In this document: in pieces, positions 46,901 through 54,468 of the stretch
Position numbering within the stretch: the stretch's first letter is position 1
Layout: each line of letters starts with the position of its first letter
Source of the DNA: Zhongshania aliphaticivorans
Lineage (GTDB): Bacteria > Pseudomonadota > Gammaproteobacteria > Pseudomonadales > Spongiibacteraceae
Assembly (NCBI RefSeq): GCF_902705855.1
Contig: NZ_CACSIJ010000001.1
Span: 1-64,000 of the forward strand
Length of the DNA: 64,000 nt
Direction of reading: 5' to 3'
Notes under the pieces: generated by a model
What the model saw: the letters and a program-made list of their open reading frames with translations, nothing else
Told to the model about the DNA's origin: nothing
Database searches by the model: none
Position numbers and translations under genes: made by a program

Positions 46901-47035
46901 AACATTGGTGATATCGGGAACGGCATCAATCGGCAGTCGGTTGAAATTCCATAAACCCAAACCGCAAAGCGCAAGCACAGCGGCCATCACCACACCGCGC
47001 CGCGCTAGGGAAAATTGTATAATTGCATCAAGCAT
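43928..47035 (-). CDS. czcA: CzcA-type RND divalent-metal efflux pump (set 1)
   Basis: A 1035-residue inner-membrane heavy-metal RND antiporter. TM4 reads GALDFGLLVDGAIIIVEN with Asp, Asp and Glu at the spacing needed for proton transfer in CzcA. The N-terminus (LPIDAVPDITNVQVIINTEAPGYTPLEVEQRV) and FNELLSGVRAELAIKIFGDDL also fit the Zn/Co/Cd/Ni group rather than Cus. It lies 10 bp after the adaptor gene and is followed by hupE. Together with HupE a Ni/Co preference is possible; sequence alone does not decide. Confidence 0.88.
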   Translation of the reverse strand: MLDAIIQFSLARRGVVMAAVLALCGLGLWNFNRLPIDAVPDITNVQVIINTEAPGYTPLEVEQRVTYAIETAMAGLPELQYTRSVSRYGLSQVTVIFGDDTDIYFARQLVNERLGNVRAKLPIGLEPELGPIATGLGEIFMFTVDAEPGATDADGKLITPTDLRSAHDWIIRPQLLRVPGVVEVNPIGGYKREVLIGLQAEKMLAYGVSQQELIDAVADNNQNRGAGFVEQKGAQWLLRIPGQAETLADISKIVIKTVDGQPLRVADVATVGDGKELRTGAATQNGREVVMSTVFMLVGENSRTVAKAVGERLEEIKSSLPEGITATAVYDRTGLVDKTLKTVTTNLLEGALLVIVILFLLLGNVRAAILTAAVIPVAMLMTITGMVRSGVSANLMSLGALDFGLLVDGAIIIVENCLRRLGLASDKQTLSLNERLDVVYSATKEVIRPALFGVFIITAVYLPIFSLTGVEGKMFHPMAMTVVIALSAAMLLSITFVPAAIAMLFKGPVVEKENRAFDATKDLYGRLLRKAIAMRGAVVVAALVLLVVCAGLASRLGSEFVPNLDEGDIAMHALRIPGTSLSQAVALQETLEATIQTMPEVERVFAKIGTADVATDAVPPSVADNFIILKPRDQWPDPSKTKNQVVEELAALVEPVPGNRYEFLQPIQMRFNELLSGVRAELAIKIFGDDLSQLETLGGEIQNVIGAVDDIVDVQMEQTTGLSMLTLKPKQSSLGQYGVELNTLQEQVATAMGGQGAGFFYEGDRRAEIVVRLPEDRRNDIEQLGSLPIQISGGGYVPLKELVDIGLTTGLNQVNRENGKRRVVVTANVRGRDLGSFVSDVKATIESQVTLPAGYWVEYGGTYQTLQSASQRLAVVVPVTLLMIIGLLLLALGSLKDAMIIFSGVPLALTGGILALVFRDIPFSISAAVGFIALSGIAILNGLVMVSFIRELRRDGLGLEPAIIEGALTRLRPVITTALVASLGFVPMALNTGIGSEVQRPLATVVIGGILSSTLLTLFVLPSLYRMLHRADKGA

Positions 47036-47045
47036 GGGACGTCCT

Positions 47046-48278
47046 TTAGTGGTCGTGTGAAGCGCCGGATTTTTCGATATCGGCCTTGATGATGTAGCTA
47101 TTCTCGGTAACGTATTCGGTTCCCAGCTTTAGTCCACCTAGGACTTCAATCCAGTCGCCCGCCTCGCGACCGAGTTCCAACATGCGCACTTCGTATTGAT
47201 CGCCGACTTTGGCGTAGACCACGGTGAAATCCCGAAAGCCTTGCAGTGCTTGGCGCTTTACCGCGAGGGGTACTTCATAGCGAGCCACTTCCACATTGCC
47301 GCGTACAAAGCTCCCCACTGGCAGCGCAAGATTACTGGTGTCAACGCTAACGCGTATATCAGCAGATTGATCCGCATTGAGCAGCGGTGAAATCCACTGC
47401 ACGACACCTTCGCCAATTTCTTCCATCGCATCGTTGAGCAGCTGCACGCTGTTGTTTAGCGCAATTCGACGCAGGTCGTCAGGGTAGGCTTTAAGTAGAA
47501 CCACTTGGCGGGAGCGATCGACAATACTCACCAGCGTACGGCCAGCAGTCGCTTCGCCGATATTGACCGGCAGCGCCGCAATTTCACCTGCAATATCAGC
47601 GCGCAACACATAGGATTTCAGGCTTTCGTTACTCTCGATGCTCATCAACGGAGTGCCCGCTTTCACCTGCTGACCCAAGCTTACGTGAATGGCTTTAATC
47701 ACACCGTCGAAACGGGCGCTTAGCTGCGTTAAAGCATTGGTATCGGCTACCAGTCGACCGAACAGCGGCAAGCGTTCGACGAGCAGTTGCGAACCCGCAG
47801 CGTCAGTGCTAATACCCATCGCTTCAGCAACGTCGGCATTAATCCGAGTTCGCCCTTCAAAATTATCGTACTGCCACTGATAGTGCTTACCACCATAAGA
47901 AGCGTTAAGCGTAACTAGAAAGGAATGAGGTTCGACTATTTCCATATCACCGCGCAAAAAATCTTCTTGCGGCTTGAAATTGATTTGGTCGTCGCCGTCA
48001 CCGAGGCGCCCCAAAGTAACGCTTACCTTGACGTTCTCTGGAGGCAAGGCCTCGCCACCTTGACTTGCCCAAACACGAAACTCTGGCGGTACGCCGGTCT
48101 CGAAGATTGCCAATTCAATCGCGAAGTCATCCTCGCGCAACATGCGCCCCCGGTGCGGGCCTTTTTCAGGTTCAATTTCCTGCACTTCGGCGCCAACGGC
48201 GAGTGCAGCGCTACTTAAACTCATTAATAGCGCGACAAGCATACTGACGATTAACGATCGTTTTACTGAATTACTCAT
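47046..48278 (-). CDS. czcB: CzcB-type periplasmic adaptor (set 1)
   Basis: A 410-residue membrane-fusion protein. A hydrophobic N-terminus (about 10-30) resembles a signal peptide or anchor. The lipoyl half-motifs ARFDGVIKAIHVSLGQQVKAGTPL and ADIAGEIAALPVNIGEATAGRTLVSI and the beta-barrel that follows fit CzcB. The tail ends KSGASHDH. An extra N-terminal domain of about 120 residues precedes the lipoyl region. Its ATG overlaps the czcC stop by 4 nt. Confidence 0.85.
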   Translation of the reverse strand: MSNSVKRSLIVSMLVALLMSLSSAALAVGAEVQEIEPEKGPHRGRMLREDDFAIELAIFETGVPPEFRVWASQGGEALPPENVKVSVTLGRLGDGDDQINFKPQEDFLRGDMEIVEPHSFLVTLNASYGGKHYQWQYDNFEGRTRINADVAEAMGISTDAAGSQLLVERLPLFGRLVADTNALTQLSARFDGVIKAIHVSLGQQVKAGTPLMSIESNESLKSYVLRADIAGEIAALPVNIGEATAGRTLVSIVDRSRQVVLLKAYPDDLRRIALNNSVQLLNDAMEEIGEGVVQWISPLLNADQSADIRVSVDTSNLALPVGSFVRGNVEVARYEVPLAVKRQALQGFRDFTVVYAKVGDQYEVRMLELGREAGDWIEVLGGLKLGTEYVTENSYIIKADIEKSGASHDH

Positions 48279-49582
48279 GGATTTACCTCATCGTTGCCTA
48301 ACAGAGGCAAACCGGTTAGACGTTCAATTTCGACGCGTGTGAGCTGTGCTTTAAACTGGCTATCTAATAAATGACTTCGTGTCGCGAGCAACTCCTGCTG
48401 CACTCCGTGCCAATCTTGGTAGCTGTACCGGCCAAGCTGGTATGCGTTTCGAGCTTCTTTCTGGGCTTGTTCAAGCGTTGGGATAATGTGCTCAAGCAGT
48501 GCACCAACCACATGCTGCGCGTGCTGAAACTCTTGCAGCAAAACGTACAAGCGCGCTTCCAGTACTATTTGCACCGCTTCAGCATCAGCACGATAAGCAT
48601 CACGCTCCGCAGCTAAAGCGGCTACACGTCCACGATTACGCTGTTCGCCCCCTAAGGGGACGGTAAAGCCAGCCACTAAGGCGTAGTCGTCGGTATTTTC
48701 AAAACGCCGTACGCCGGTTGAAAACTGCCATCTTGATTGTGCTTCCGTTTTCGCTAAGGCTATTTCGGATTGCGCTACGCGCTCTTGGCTGAGTAGTTTT
48801 TGTACGCGGGGATGATTGCTTAAACGCTGCGCTAGCGCCTCGTAGTTCAGTTTTTCGGTGGCAATGGCAAGGGAGCCGGAAGCAGTTTCAAAATCGGGTT
48901 CGCGGGCATTCCACTGGGTCGCCAACATCCGCTTAGCGCCGCGAATTTCATGATCGAGATCTTCTAGCGCGATATCTGCCCGCGCTAGCTCAGCCTCGGC
49001 ACGAAGTTTGTCAGCAAGCAGCGATTTGCCTGCATCCATGCGTTTCGATAGTTCTTTAACCACTAAGTCCGCTTGCGCTCTTGCGGCTTCAGCGAGTTCC
49101 TTACGCTGCTGATAAACGACTACGGTGAGAAATTGACGGGCAGTCTCGGCGGCCACATCCAGTTTCTTTATTGCTTGATCATCGCTAATCACCTGCTTTT
49201 GCACGTCAGCGCTATGTCCGCGCTGCTGCAGTAAGTCACCCTCTAAAACCCAACTAATACTGAGCGTCGACTGAAGGTTGTCGGCGCCACTGTAGTCACC
49301 TGACCCAAATCCATCTTCAACACTTAAACCAAGCTGTGGGCGACTGCCGACCCGTGCCTGCTGCGCCATTCCAGCGGCAGCAGCGCGACGGTAGCTAAAG
49401 GCTTGCAGCTCTGGGTGTTTAGCAAAGCTTCGCTGAATGGCCTGGTTTAATGTTAAGGATTTCTCGGCCACAGAGGCCGTCGACATAGCCAGCAATAACG
49501 GAATTAGAATAAGCGTTTTATGCCAAAAAAACCGATTATGGATCGGTTTTTTTGGCATTCGAAACGGACTAAAAGCATGCAT
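48275..49582 (-). CDS. czcC: CzcC-type outer membrane efflux protein (set 1)
   Basis: A 435-residue TolC-family channel: signal peptide KTLILIPLLLAMSTASVAE (about 22-40), then two helical repeats including AGKSLLADKLRAEAELARAD (about 200-220) and RNAYQLGRYSYQDWHGVQQELL (about 380-402). The ATG at 49582 has GAGG 7 nt upstream. Codons 9-21 are embedded in a perfect 17-bp inverted repeat (49520-49558), giving an unusual basic leader MPKKPIHNRFFWHK before the signal core. It completes the czcCBA pump that starts just after the M56 protease gene. Confidence 0.85.
   Translation of the reverse strand: MHAFSPFRMPKKPIHNRFFWHKTLILIPLLLAMSTASVAEKSLTLNQAIQRSFAKHPELQAFSYRRAAAAGMAQQARVGSRPQLGLSVEDGFGSGDYSGADNLQSTLSISWVLEGDLLQQRGHSADVQKQVISDDQAIKKLDVAAETARQFLTVVVYQQRKELAEAARAQADLVVKELSKRMDAGKSLLADKLRAEAELARADIALEDLDHEIRGAKRMLATQWNAREPDFETASGSLAIATEKLNYEALAQRLSNHPRVQKLLSQERVAQSEIALAKTEAQSRWQFSTGVRRFENTDDYALVAGFTVPLGGEQRNRGRVAALAAERDAYRADAEAVQIVLEARLYVLLQEFQHAQHVVGALLEHIIPTLEQAQKEARNAYQLGRYSYQDWHGVQQELLATRSHLLDSQFKAQLTRVEIERLTGLPLLGNDEVNP
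49520..49558. promoter_or_regulatory. 17-bp inverted repeat inside the start of czcC, operator-like
   Basis: The arms ATGCCAAAAAAACCGAT (49520-49536) and ATCGGTTTTTTTGGCAT (49542-49558) are perfect complements around TATGG. The core AAAACCGAT-N5-ATCGGTTTT is identical to the palindrome upstream of the BlaI-type gene (50974-51000), so both are candidate sites for the same regulator. In RNA the site could also form a hairpin whose inner CCGAT stem is followed by seven U, resembling an attenuator. Confidence 0.6.
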
Positions 49583-49591
49583 AAATACGCC

Positions 49592-50545
49592 TCAATGACT
49601 AAAAATTGCTTCAAACGCATGATGATAACTGTCTACGCTCAAAAGGCAGGACGCCGAAAGTACGCACAGAAATACAACAAACAAGGATAAGGGGAAAGCG
49701 CGGCCTGGCTCAGACCTCAGCTGATAATGAACACGCGCTTCGATTTCAGACGCATAGAAATGACAAGACAAGGGACTGGCAAATTGCTGTTGATTACGCG
49801 ACAAACGGCATAGTTTTATCACGGTACTAGCAACTGTGGTGCCCCCCGATCCGCCTCCAGCCGCATAATCGTCTGCAATCAGCTCCAGGCATAAAGAAAA
49901 TTCGCGGCGTAACCGGTGGCTAATGACTGGCAGATAAAACGCGGCAAGAAAGGAAAAAGACCACTTCCGTAAAGGGTCAAACCGCTGCTGATGGGCGAGT
50001 TCATGGCGAGAAACAATGTCATTTTCAGCTGCAGATAATTGTGCCTGCAAGGCAGGACTGATAAAAACTTTAGGCCGGAAAAGACCAGCGGTGAACGCAT
50101 AAATCACCGTAGAGCCCAAACTACTATTTTTAGTAAAACCATCAAGGCTAAGCAGCGCACCAAGGGCAGACCGATGCTTAAGCAATTGGTGAGTATGACG
50201 AACTATCGCTAGGAAAGACGTCGCGGCAAATAGAAGTACCAGCACGCTATGCCAGCTATAAAAGTTGAAAACATTAATATGGTGCCAATGGGTAAGCGCC
50301 AAGAACCACGAGGGCATAGCAGCGGCTGAATCAGGCATTAGTACAACGATTGTAACGCTTAGAGCAACAAGCCAAGGAATCAAAACAAATGACCACAACA
50401 CCCATTGGCGAGCGCCTGCGGATAATTTGACCCGCCACTGCTCAGTAGTTCGAAAAACTAAAGCAAGAATTAGTGCGCAATAGAAAAACACCGATGCGGC
50501 AATAAACACGCTATTTAGGATAATTGCATAGCCGCCGACGAGCAT
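49592..50545 (-). CDS. M56-family (BlaR1/MecR1-like) membrane metalloprotease
   Basis: A 317-residue membrane protein with about four spans and a cytoplasmic gluzincin motif RHELAHQQRFDPL (HExxH form, about 183-195); ELIADDYA (about 225) supplies the third zinc ligand region. No penicillin-binding sensor domain follows; the C-terminus is one more membrane span and a short tail. In Bla/Mec systems this protease is switched on by a signal and cleaves the BlaI repressor. Here it follows the BlaI-type gene by 2 bp and precedes czcC by 9 bp, so the signal is probably a metal in the periplasm. Confidence 0.85.
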   Translation of the reverse strand: MLVGGYAIILNSVFIAASVFFYCALILALVFRTTEQWRVKLSAGARQWVLWSFVLIPWLVALSVTIVVLMPDSAAAMPSWFLALTHWHHINVFNFYSWHSVLVLLFAATSFLAIVRHTHQLLKHRSALGALLSLDGFTKNSSLGSTVIYAFTAGLFRPKVFISPALQAQLSAAENDIVSRHELAHQQRFDPLRKWSFSFLAAFYLPVISHRLRREFSLCLELIADDYAAGGGSGGTTVASTVIKLCRLSRNQQQFASPLSCHFYASEIEARVHYQLRSEPGRAFPLSLFVVFLCVLSASCLLSVDSYHHAFEAIFSH

Positions 50546-50547
50546 CG

Positions 50548-50928
50548 TTATTTCCCTGATTTATCGCTGGCGCGGCGCTGATCAATAAGCGATTCTAATG
50601 CCTGCAATTGGGTTTCGGTCATTTCTGCTGATAGTGAACTAAACGCAGCTAGTAGCGTGTCTTCATTATCAGTGTAATCGGCAGCTACCTCGCGCACCAA
50701 CCGAGCCAAAAAAGTATCTCTGGCCATAGCTGCGCGATAAATAAAGGCATGGCCTGACTTATTACGAAACAAAAGCTTCTTCTTGTATAGGCGGTCGAGA
50801 GTACTTTGGATCGTGTTCAACGTCCTTACTGTATCATCCGATAGCTCGCGATGTACCCGCTTGGCGTCTGCTTCGTCAGTATCCCAAAAATACTGAAGAA
50901 CCGACTTTTCCAAATTTCCCAATTGCAT
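50548..50928 (-). CDS. BlaI/MecI/CopY-family repressor
   Basis: A 126-residue winged-helix repressor: GNLEKSVLQYFW, then VHRELSDDTVRTLNTIQSTLDRLYKKKLLFRNKSGHAFIYRA, the BlaI/CopY DNA-binding domain, and a C-terminal dimer helix region. CopY-type Cys ligands are absent, so it should be inactivated by proteolysis through the adjacent M56 protease rather than by metal binding. It is the first of eight minus-strand genes with gaps of 2-14 bp or overlaps, down to 42316. Confidence 0.88.
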   Translation of the reverse strand: MQLGNLEKSVLQYFWDTDEADAKRVHRELSDDTVRTLNTIQSTLDRLYKKKLLFRNKSGHAFIYRAAMARDTFLARLVREVAADYTDNEDTLLAAFSSLSAEMTETQLQALESLIDQRRASDKSGK

Positions 50929-50973
50929 GACACATTCGACCTAAATTTGTAGAAGATTGCTATAGTGCCTGCG

Positions 50974-51000
50974 ATAAAACCGATCGTCAATCGGTTTTAT
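50974..51000. promoter_or_regulatory. Palindromic operator over the promoter of the BlaI-type gene
   Basis: The arms ATAAAACCGAT (50974-50984) and ATCGGTTTTAT (50990-51000) are perfect, with a 5-nt spacer. On the minus strand a -35-like TTGACG spans the spacer, so a bound repressor would cover it. A TATAGC about 20 nt downstream is a weak -10. The core recurs inside czcC (49520-49558). Confidence 0.65.
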
Positions 51001-51277
51001 GTTTTGGTATGCGGTGCCGCATAGTAAAAGCCTTCGCTTTGGTAAACGACCGATATTTAGCGAAGGATCAAGGAAATCTATGGAGTGGTAATTCGTCCGT
51101 TTTTTACCAGCTCAGGAAGTACGCCATTAGATACTGAGGTGTCTGGCTCTAGCGTCGCATTAGCGGTCAGTCGCTGTGTTTTTAATTATTAACTGTCTAG
51201 TAAACTCTGGGGGAGTCCACCCTTCCTTATCACGCTGCATAGGCAAGCTTTTAATAGTGAGTGAATTAACTCTCAAG
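51001..51277. other. Intergenic region with small inverted repeats
   Basis: No gene is recognised. It holds ATGCGG-TG-CCGCAT (51009-51022) and an 8-bp repeat CCTTCGCT/AGCGAAGG (51031-51038, 51059-51066) without T-runs. These could end transcription of the CadR-like gene or be further protein sites. The remainder shows nothing I can name. Confidence 0.35.
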
Positions 51278-51676
51278 CTATTTTCGAGTCACCGATAAAG
51301 TTTGAAGAATCCCGCACTCTTTAACAGTGCTTTCACTGGAACAGCTATTTCGAAGCGTCATCAATTTGTTTTGGAGGTCTTGTAACTCATTTATTCGAAG
51401 TGCAACTTGCTCTATATGGCAATCAACCATTCTGTTCACATCCTCGCACCCCATTCCCGGCTGCTGATTTAGCGCGATAAGTTGCCGAATTTCGGCAAGC
51501 GAAAGATCAAGGCTTCGACAATGCTTGATGAACTTTAGCTGGTCTACCGTCGCGGAATCATACAAGCGAAAGTTACCGTCACTGCGCCGCAGCGAGGCCA
51601 ACAGCTTTTCTTTTTCATAGTGCCGTATGGACTGCACAGAACACCCAGTTAACTTGGCTAGCTCTCCAATTTTCAC
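51278..51676 (-). CDS. cadR: MerR-family Cd/Pb/Zn regulator (CadR/PbrR type)
   Basis: A 132-residue MerR regulator starting VKIGELAKLTGCSVQSIRHYE. The N-terminal winged helix is followed by a dimer helix and the Cys residues expected for CadR/PbrR: GMGCEDVNRMVDCHIEQV and a C-terminal CSSESTVKEC pair. GTG at 51676 has GAGG about 8 nt upstream; longer frames would run into the operator. It is divergent from the CDF transporter gene and should bind the dyad at 51697-51717. The tail lacks the His-rich end of Pseudomonas CadR. Confidence 0.88.
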   Translation of the reverse strand: MKIGELAKLTGCSVQSIRHYEKEKLLASLRRSDGNFRLYDSATVDQLKFIKHCRSLDLSLAEIRQLIALNQQPGMGCEDVNRMVDCHIEQVALRINELQDLQNKLMTLRNSCSSESTVKECGILQTLSVTRK

Positions 51677-51693
51677 CAATCTCACCTCAATGC

Positions 51694-51724
51694 TTGACTC
51701 TATAGTTACCATAGAGTTTAGGCT
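51694..51724 (+). promoter_or_regulatory. MerR-type promoter with 19-bp spacer and dyad operator
   Basis: TTGACT (51694-51699) and TAGGCT (51719-51724) are separated by 19 bp, the over-long spacer that MerR proteins correct on metal binding. The dyad ACTCTATAG...CATAGAGT (51697-51717) fills the spacer. It drives the CDF transporter gene; the divergent CadR-like gene starts 18 bp away. Confidence 0.85.
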
Positions 51725-51755
51725 AAGCATGATTTAAAGTAAAAGGAGCGGCGCA

Positions 51756-52646
51756 ATGACACTGACTGGCAACGGCCAACCTGCAGAGAATACCGATGAT
51801 AAAGGTACTATAAGCACCCTGCAGCCCGATAAAATCTACGTTAGCCAGTTTGTGGTTTCCAAGATGGACTGTCCTTCTGAGGAACGCATAATTCAGATGG
51901 CTCTAGAGGGCATGGAACCGGATGTGGTTCTAGAATTTGACACGCCCAACCGCATGCTGAAGGTATTTCACAGTGGCAACCTTGTCGCCATACAGTCTCG
52001 TTTGGATTCGCTTAGCCTCGGCGCGAAAATTAAAGCTACTCACAATTTAGACCACGATGAACTGTCGCAAGCGATAGCGTCAGCAAAAGAGGCAAGTTTC
52101 AAAGAAGGTACCATCCTAAAATGGTTACTTGTGATTAACGCAAGCATGTTTGTCGTTGAATTATTGGTTGGTTGGTGGGCACAATCTGCGGGACTTATTG
52201 CAGACTCGCTAGATATGTTGGCTGATGCTTCGATTTATGGCGTGGCACTCTACGCAGTGGGTCGCAGCGCCAAAAGAAAGCTACAAGCTGCTCACCTTTC
52301 AGGCTGGTTGCAACTGGCGTTAGCTTTAGGTGTGCTAAGTGAAGTGATACGACGATTTATGTTTGGCAGTGAACCAGCTTCCACTCTGATGATGTGCTTT
52401 GGTGTTATCGCTTTGATCGCCAACGCAACATGCCTGATTTTGATATTTAAAAGCAAGGATGATGGCGCACACATGAAGGCAAGCTGGATATTCTCATCGA
52501 ACGATGTGATTGCCAATGTGGGTGTTATTTTGGCCGGTGTACTTGTTGCGATGACAGGATCACGCTACCCTGATCTAGTAATTGGCTTGCTTATTTCCGG
52601 ACTAGTGCTCCATGGCGCGCACCGAATTCTGAAATTGAAATCGTAA
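51756..52646 (+). CDS. Cation diffusion facilitator-like transporter with N-terminal HMA-like domain, no C-terminal domain
   Basis: A 296-residue inner-membrane transporter. Residues about 28-95 form an HMA-like ferredoxin fold with VSKMDCPSEERII, where the second Cys of the usual CxxC is Glu. Six spans follow (about 120-290). TM2 has ADSLDMLADAS and TM5 has SSNDVIANVGVILAG, the positions of the metal site in CDF proteins, with Asp/Asn in place of His. The chain ends right after TM6, so the cytoplasmic domain of CzcD is absent. GGAG lies 8-12 nt before the ATG. It is controlled by the MerR-type promoter and should export Cd, Zn or Co. Confidence 0.8.
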   Translation: MTLTGNGQPAENTDDKGTISTLQPDKIYVSQFVVSKMDCPSEERIIQMALEGMEPDVVLEFDTPNRMLKVFHSGNLVAIQSRLDSLSLGAKIKATHNLDHDELSQAIASAKEASFKEGTILKWLLVINASMFVVELLVGWWAQSAGLIADSLDMLADASIYGVALYAVGRSAKRKLQAAHLSGWLQLALALGVLSEVIRRFMFGSEPASTLMMCFGVIALIANATCLILIFKSKDDGAHMKASWIFSSNDVIANVGVILAGVLVAMTGSRYPDLVIGLLISGLVLHGAHRILKLKS

Positions 52647-52705
52647 ACAGTTTCGCTTTTCACACGCAAAATGATACCAAACCGAATTCATTAAAAAGGT
52701 TAATT

Positions 52706-53044
52706 GTGACTAAACATTGGACATCTTATCTGCTGATAATACTGATTGCTTGCCAGTCAGTATTTGCTTTTGCGGATAACCATGACGTTCAAGACGCAAG
52801 TCCATTGGCTGTATTTGATCAAAGTGACATCACTCAAAACGAATTAATTGTTAAGCAGCTTAATACCAAAGATTCGACACATCTAGACAACTGCGACCAC
52901 TGCGGTTTTTGTCATCATGGCCAGCTAGTTCCGGCACTCCTGTCATTTTCATCTGCTCCGAGCACTGTATTACTCAAAACCCAATATAATATGGCGATTC
53001 CTAACGACCCGCTATTCTCCTTCTACCGCCCTCCCAAAGTTTAA
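52706..53044 (+). CDS. Small exported Cys/His protein (CzcI-like)
   Basis: A 112-residue protein from a GTG with AAGG about 7 nt upstream. The signal peptide ends near SVFAFADNH (residue 24). The mature part holds a dense metal site CDHCGFCHHGQLV (about 63-75). It lies between the CDF gene and czcC of set 2, the place occupied by czcI or similar regulatory or periplasmic metal-binding proteins. Homology to CzcI is not certain; the Cys-rich motif suggests metal sensing. Confidence 0.6.
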   Translation: MTKHWTSYLLIILIACQSVFAFADNHDVQDASPLAVFDQSDITQNELIVKQLNTKDSTHLDNCDHCGFCHHGQLVPALLSFSSAPSTVLLKTQYNMAIPNDPLFSFYRPPKV

Positions 53045-53127
53045 GCCTACGTTTTACTAATCTAACGACATTTCGGTTATTTCCGTAATGTTCGGCATGG
53101 TTCCGTCTATTAAACGTGGATTTTTAC

Positions 53128-54468
53128 ATGGCTATTCGCTTTTTTATGCCTACGAGATTCGTATGGCGCACGCAACACAGCTTTAAAAAGCTGGTGCTTT
53201 TATGTTTGTTTTTCGGCTGGCAAGTATCTTTTGCGCACGCTGAAGCTACAAATAACTCCCTTACGCTCAATGCCGCACTTAAGCGTGCTATCGAGCTAAA
53301 CCCGTCATTAAAGGTTTTTGAGTTTCGCAATTCTGCGCTAAGTGGGCAGATGCAAATTGCGGCGCTAAAACCTGCCTATGAGCTAGGAATTGACGCAGAA
53401 AACTTTTCTGGCGCTGATGAGCTCAGTGGGTTTGATGGCGCAGAACTTACCGTTTCGCTCTCCTCTGTTTTGGAAATGGGTGATAAGCGCTCAGCGAGGC
53501 GGGGTATTGTTTCAAGTAGTCGCTCAGTGATCGATGCACAGCGACAAGTGGAATCATTGGAATTATTAGGCGAAGTGACCCGACGTTATGTGGATGCGCT
53601 TGCTGCACAGGAGCAGGTTACCCTTGCGAGAGAAGCCAATAGGCTTGCCAATGAAACGCTTAATATCGTGAGACGGCGCGCCGAAGCTGGGGCAGCGCCT
53701 GAAGCAGAGGTGAAACGGGCACTCGCGGCTGCGTCACAGGCTGGCCTAACGCTACAGTCCACCCAACAGCAGCTTAACTACTTAAAAGTTTCCCTCGCTG
53801 CGCTCTGGGGTGAAAAAACGCCTAATTTTGTGACACTTGAAGGTGATTTATATCACTTTGGCACCGATATTGAGTTTGACTCGCTCTTCGCAAAAATGGA
53901 GAAGAATCCAGCAATCCTCATTTTTGCGGCTGAAGAGCGCCTCAAGGATGCCGAACTGCGCGTTGCCACAACACAGTCGAAAGCGGATGTCAGTTGGTCG
54001 CTAGGCGTGCGTCGATTTCAAGCAAACGATGATTCTGCACTAGTGGCCGGCTTCAGCATGCCGCTGTTTTCCGGCAGAAGAAACACAGGGGCGGTCTCTG
54101 CCGCGCGTGCCCAGCGCAATGAAATCTATGTACAAAAAGAAGTGGCTTTACTGAGTATGCACACACAATTGTTCCGTGCATTCCACAATAGAAAGCAAGC
54201 AATTCTCGCGGCCAAAACACTACAAAGCACCATCATCCCTGCGCTGCGAGATGCACTCAAAGAAACGCAAATTGCCTATGAACGTGGGCGCTATGGCTAT
54301 TTGGATTACGTGTCTGCACGGCAGGAGTTACTGAATGCTCAGCGCACACTGATCGAAGCGGCTGCGTCTGCACTCACTTATGGCGCCGAAATTGAACAGC
54401 TAACAGCAGAGCCCTTGTCCTCGACGCTCTATAGCGTATCAAGCGATTTCTCAGGAACAGCACAATGA
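53128..54468 (+). CDS. czcC: CzcC-type outer membrane efflux protein (set 2)
   Basis: A TolC-family channel of 446 residues from the ATG at 53128. Signal peptide KLVLLCLFFGWQVSFAHAEA is followed by two helical repeats, including VRRRAEAGAAPEAEVKRALA and AYERGRYGYLDYVSARQELL. It shares the SWxLGVRRFxxNDDxALVAGF segment with the CzcC of set 1, so the two sets are paralogous. The stop overlaps the adaptor start by 4 nt (ATGA). It belongs to the plus-strand cluster that starts with the CDF gene. Confidence 0.86.
   Translation: MAIRFFMPTRFVWRTQHSFKKLVLLCLFFGWQVSFAHAEATNNSLTLNAALKRAIELNPSLKVFEFRNSALSGQMQIAALKPAYELGIDAENFSGADELSGFDGAELTVSLSSVLEMGDKRSARRGIVSSSRSVIDAQRQVESLELLGEVTRRYVDALAAQEQVTLAREANRLANETLNIVRRRAEAGAAPEAEVKRALAAASQAGLTLQSTQQQLNYLKVSLAALWGEKTPNFVTLEGDLYHFGTDIEFDSLFAKMEKNPAILIFAAEERLKDAELRVATTQSKADVSWSLGVRRFQANDDSALVAGFSMPLFSGRRNTGAVSAARAQRNEIYVQKEVALLSMHTQLFRAFHNRKQAILAAKTLQSTIIPALRDALKETQIAYERGRYGYLDYVSARQELLNAQRTLIEAAASALTYGAEIEQLTAEPLSSTLYSVSSDFSGTAQ

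Noticed and set aside
51009-51066. Small inverted repeats taken as a rho-independent terminator
   Set aside because: Neither repeat is followed by a T-run on either strand, so they are only noted in the intergenic entry.
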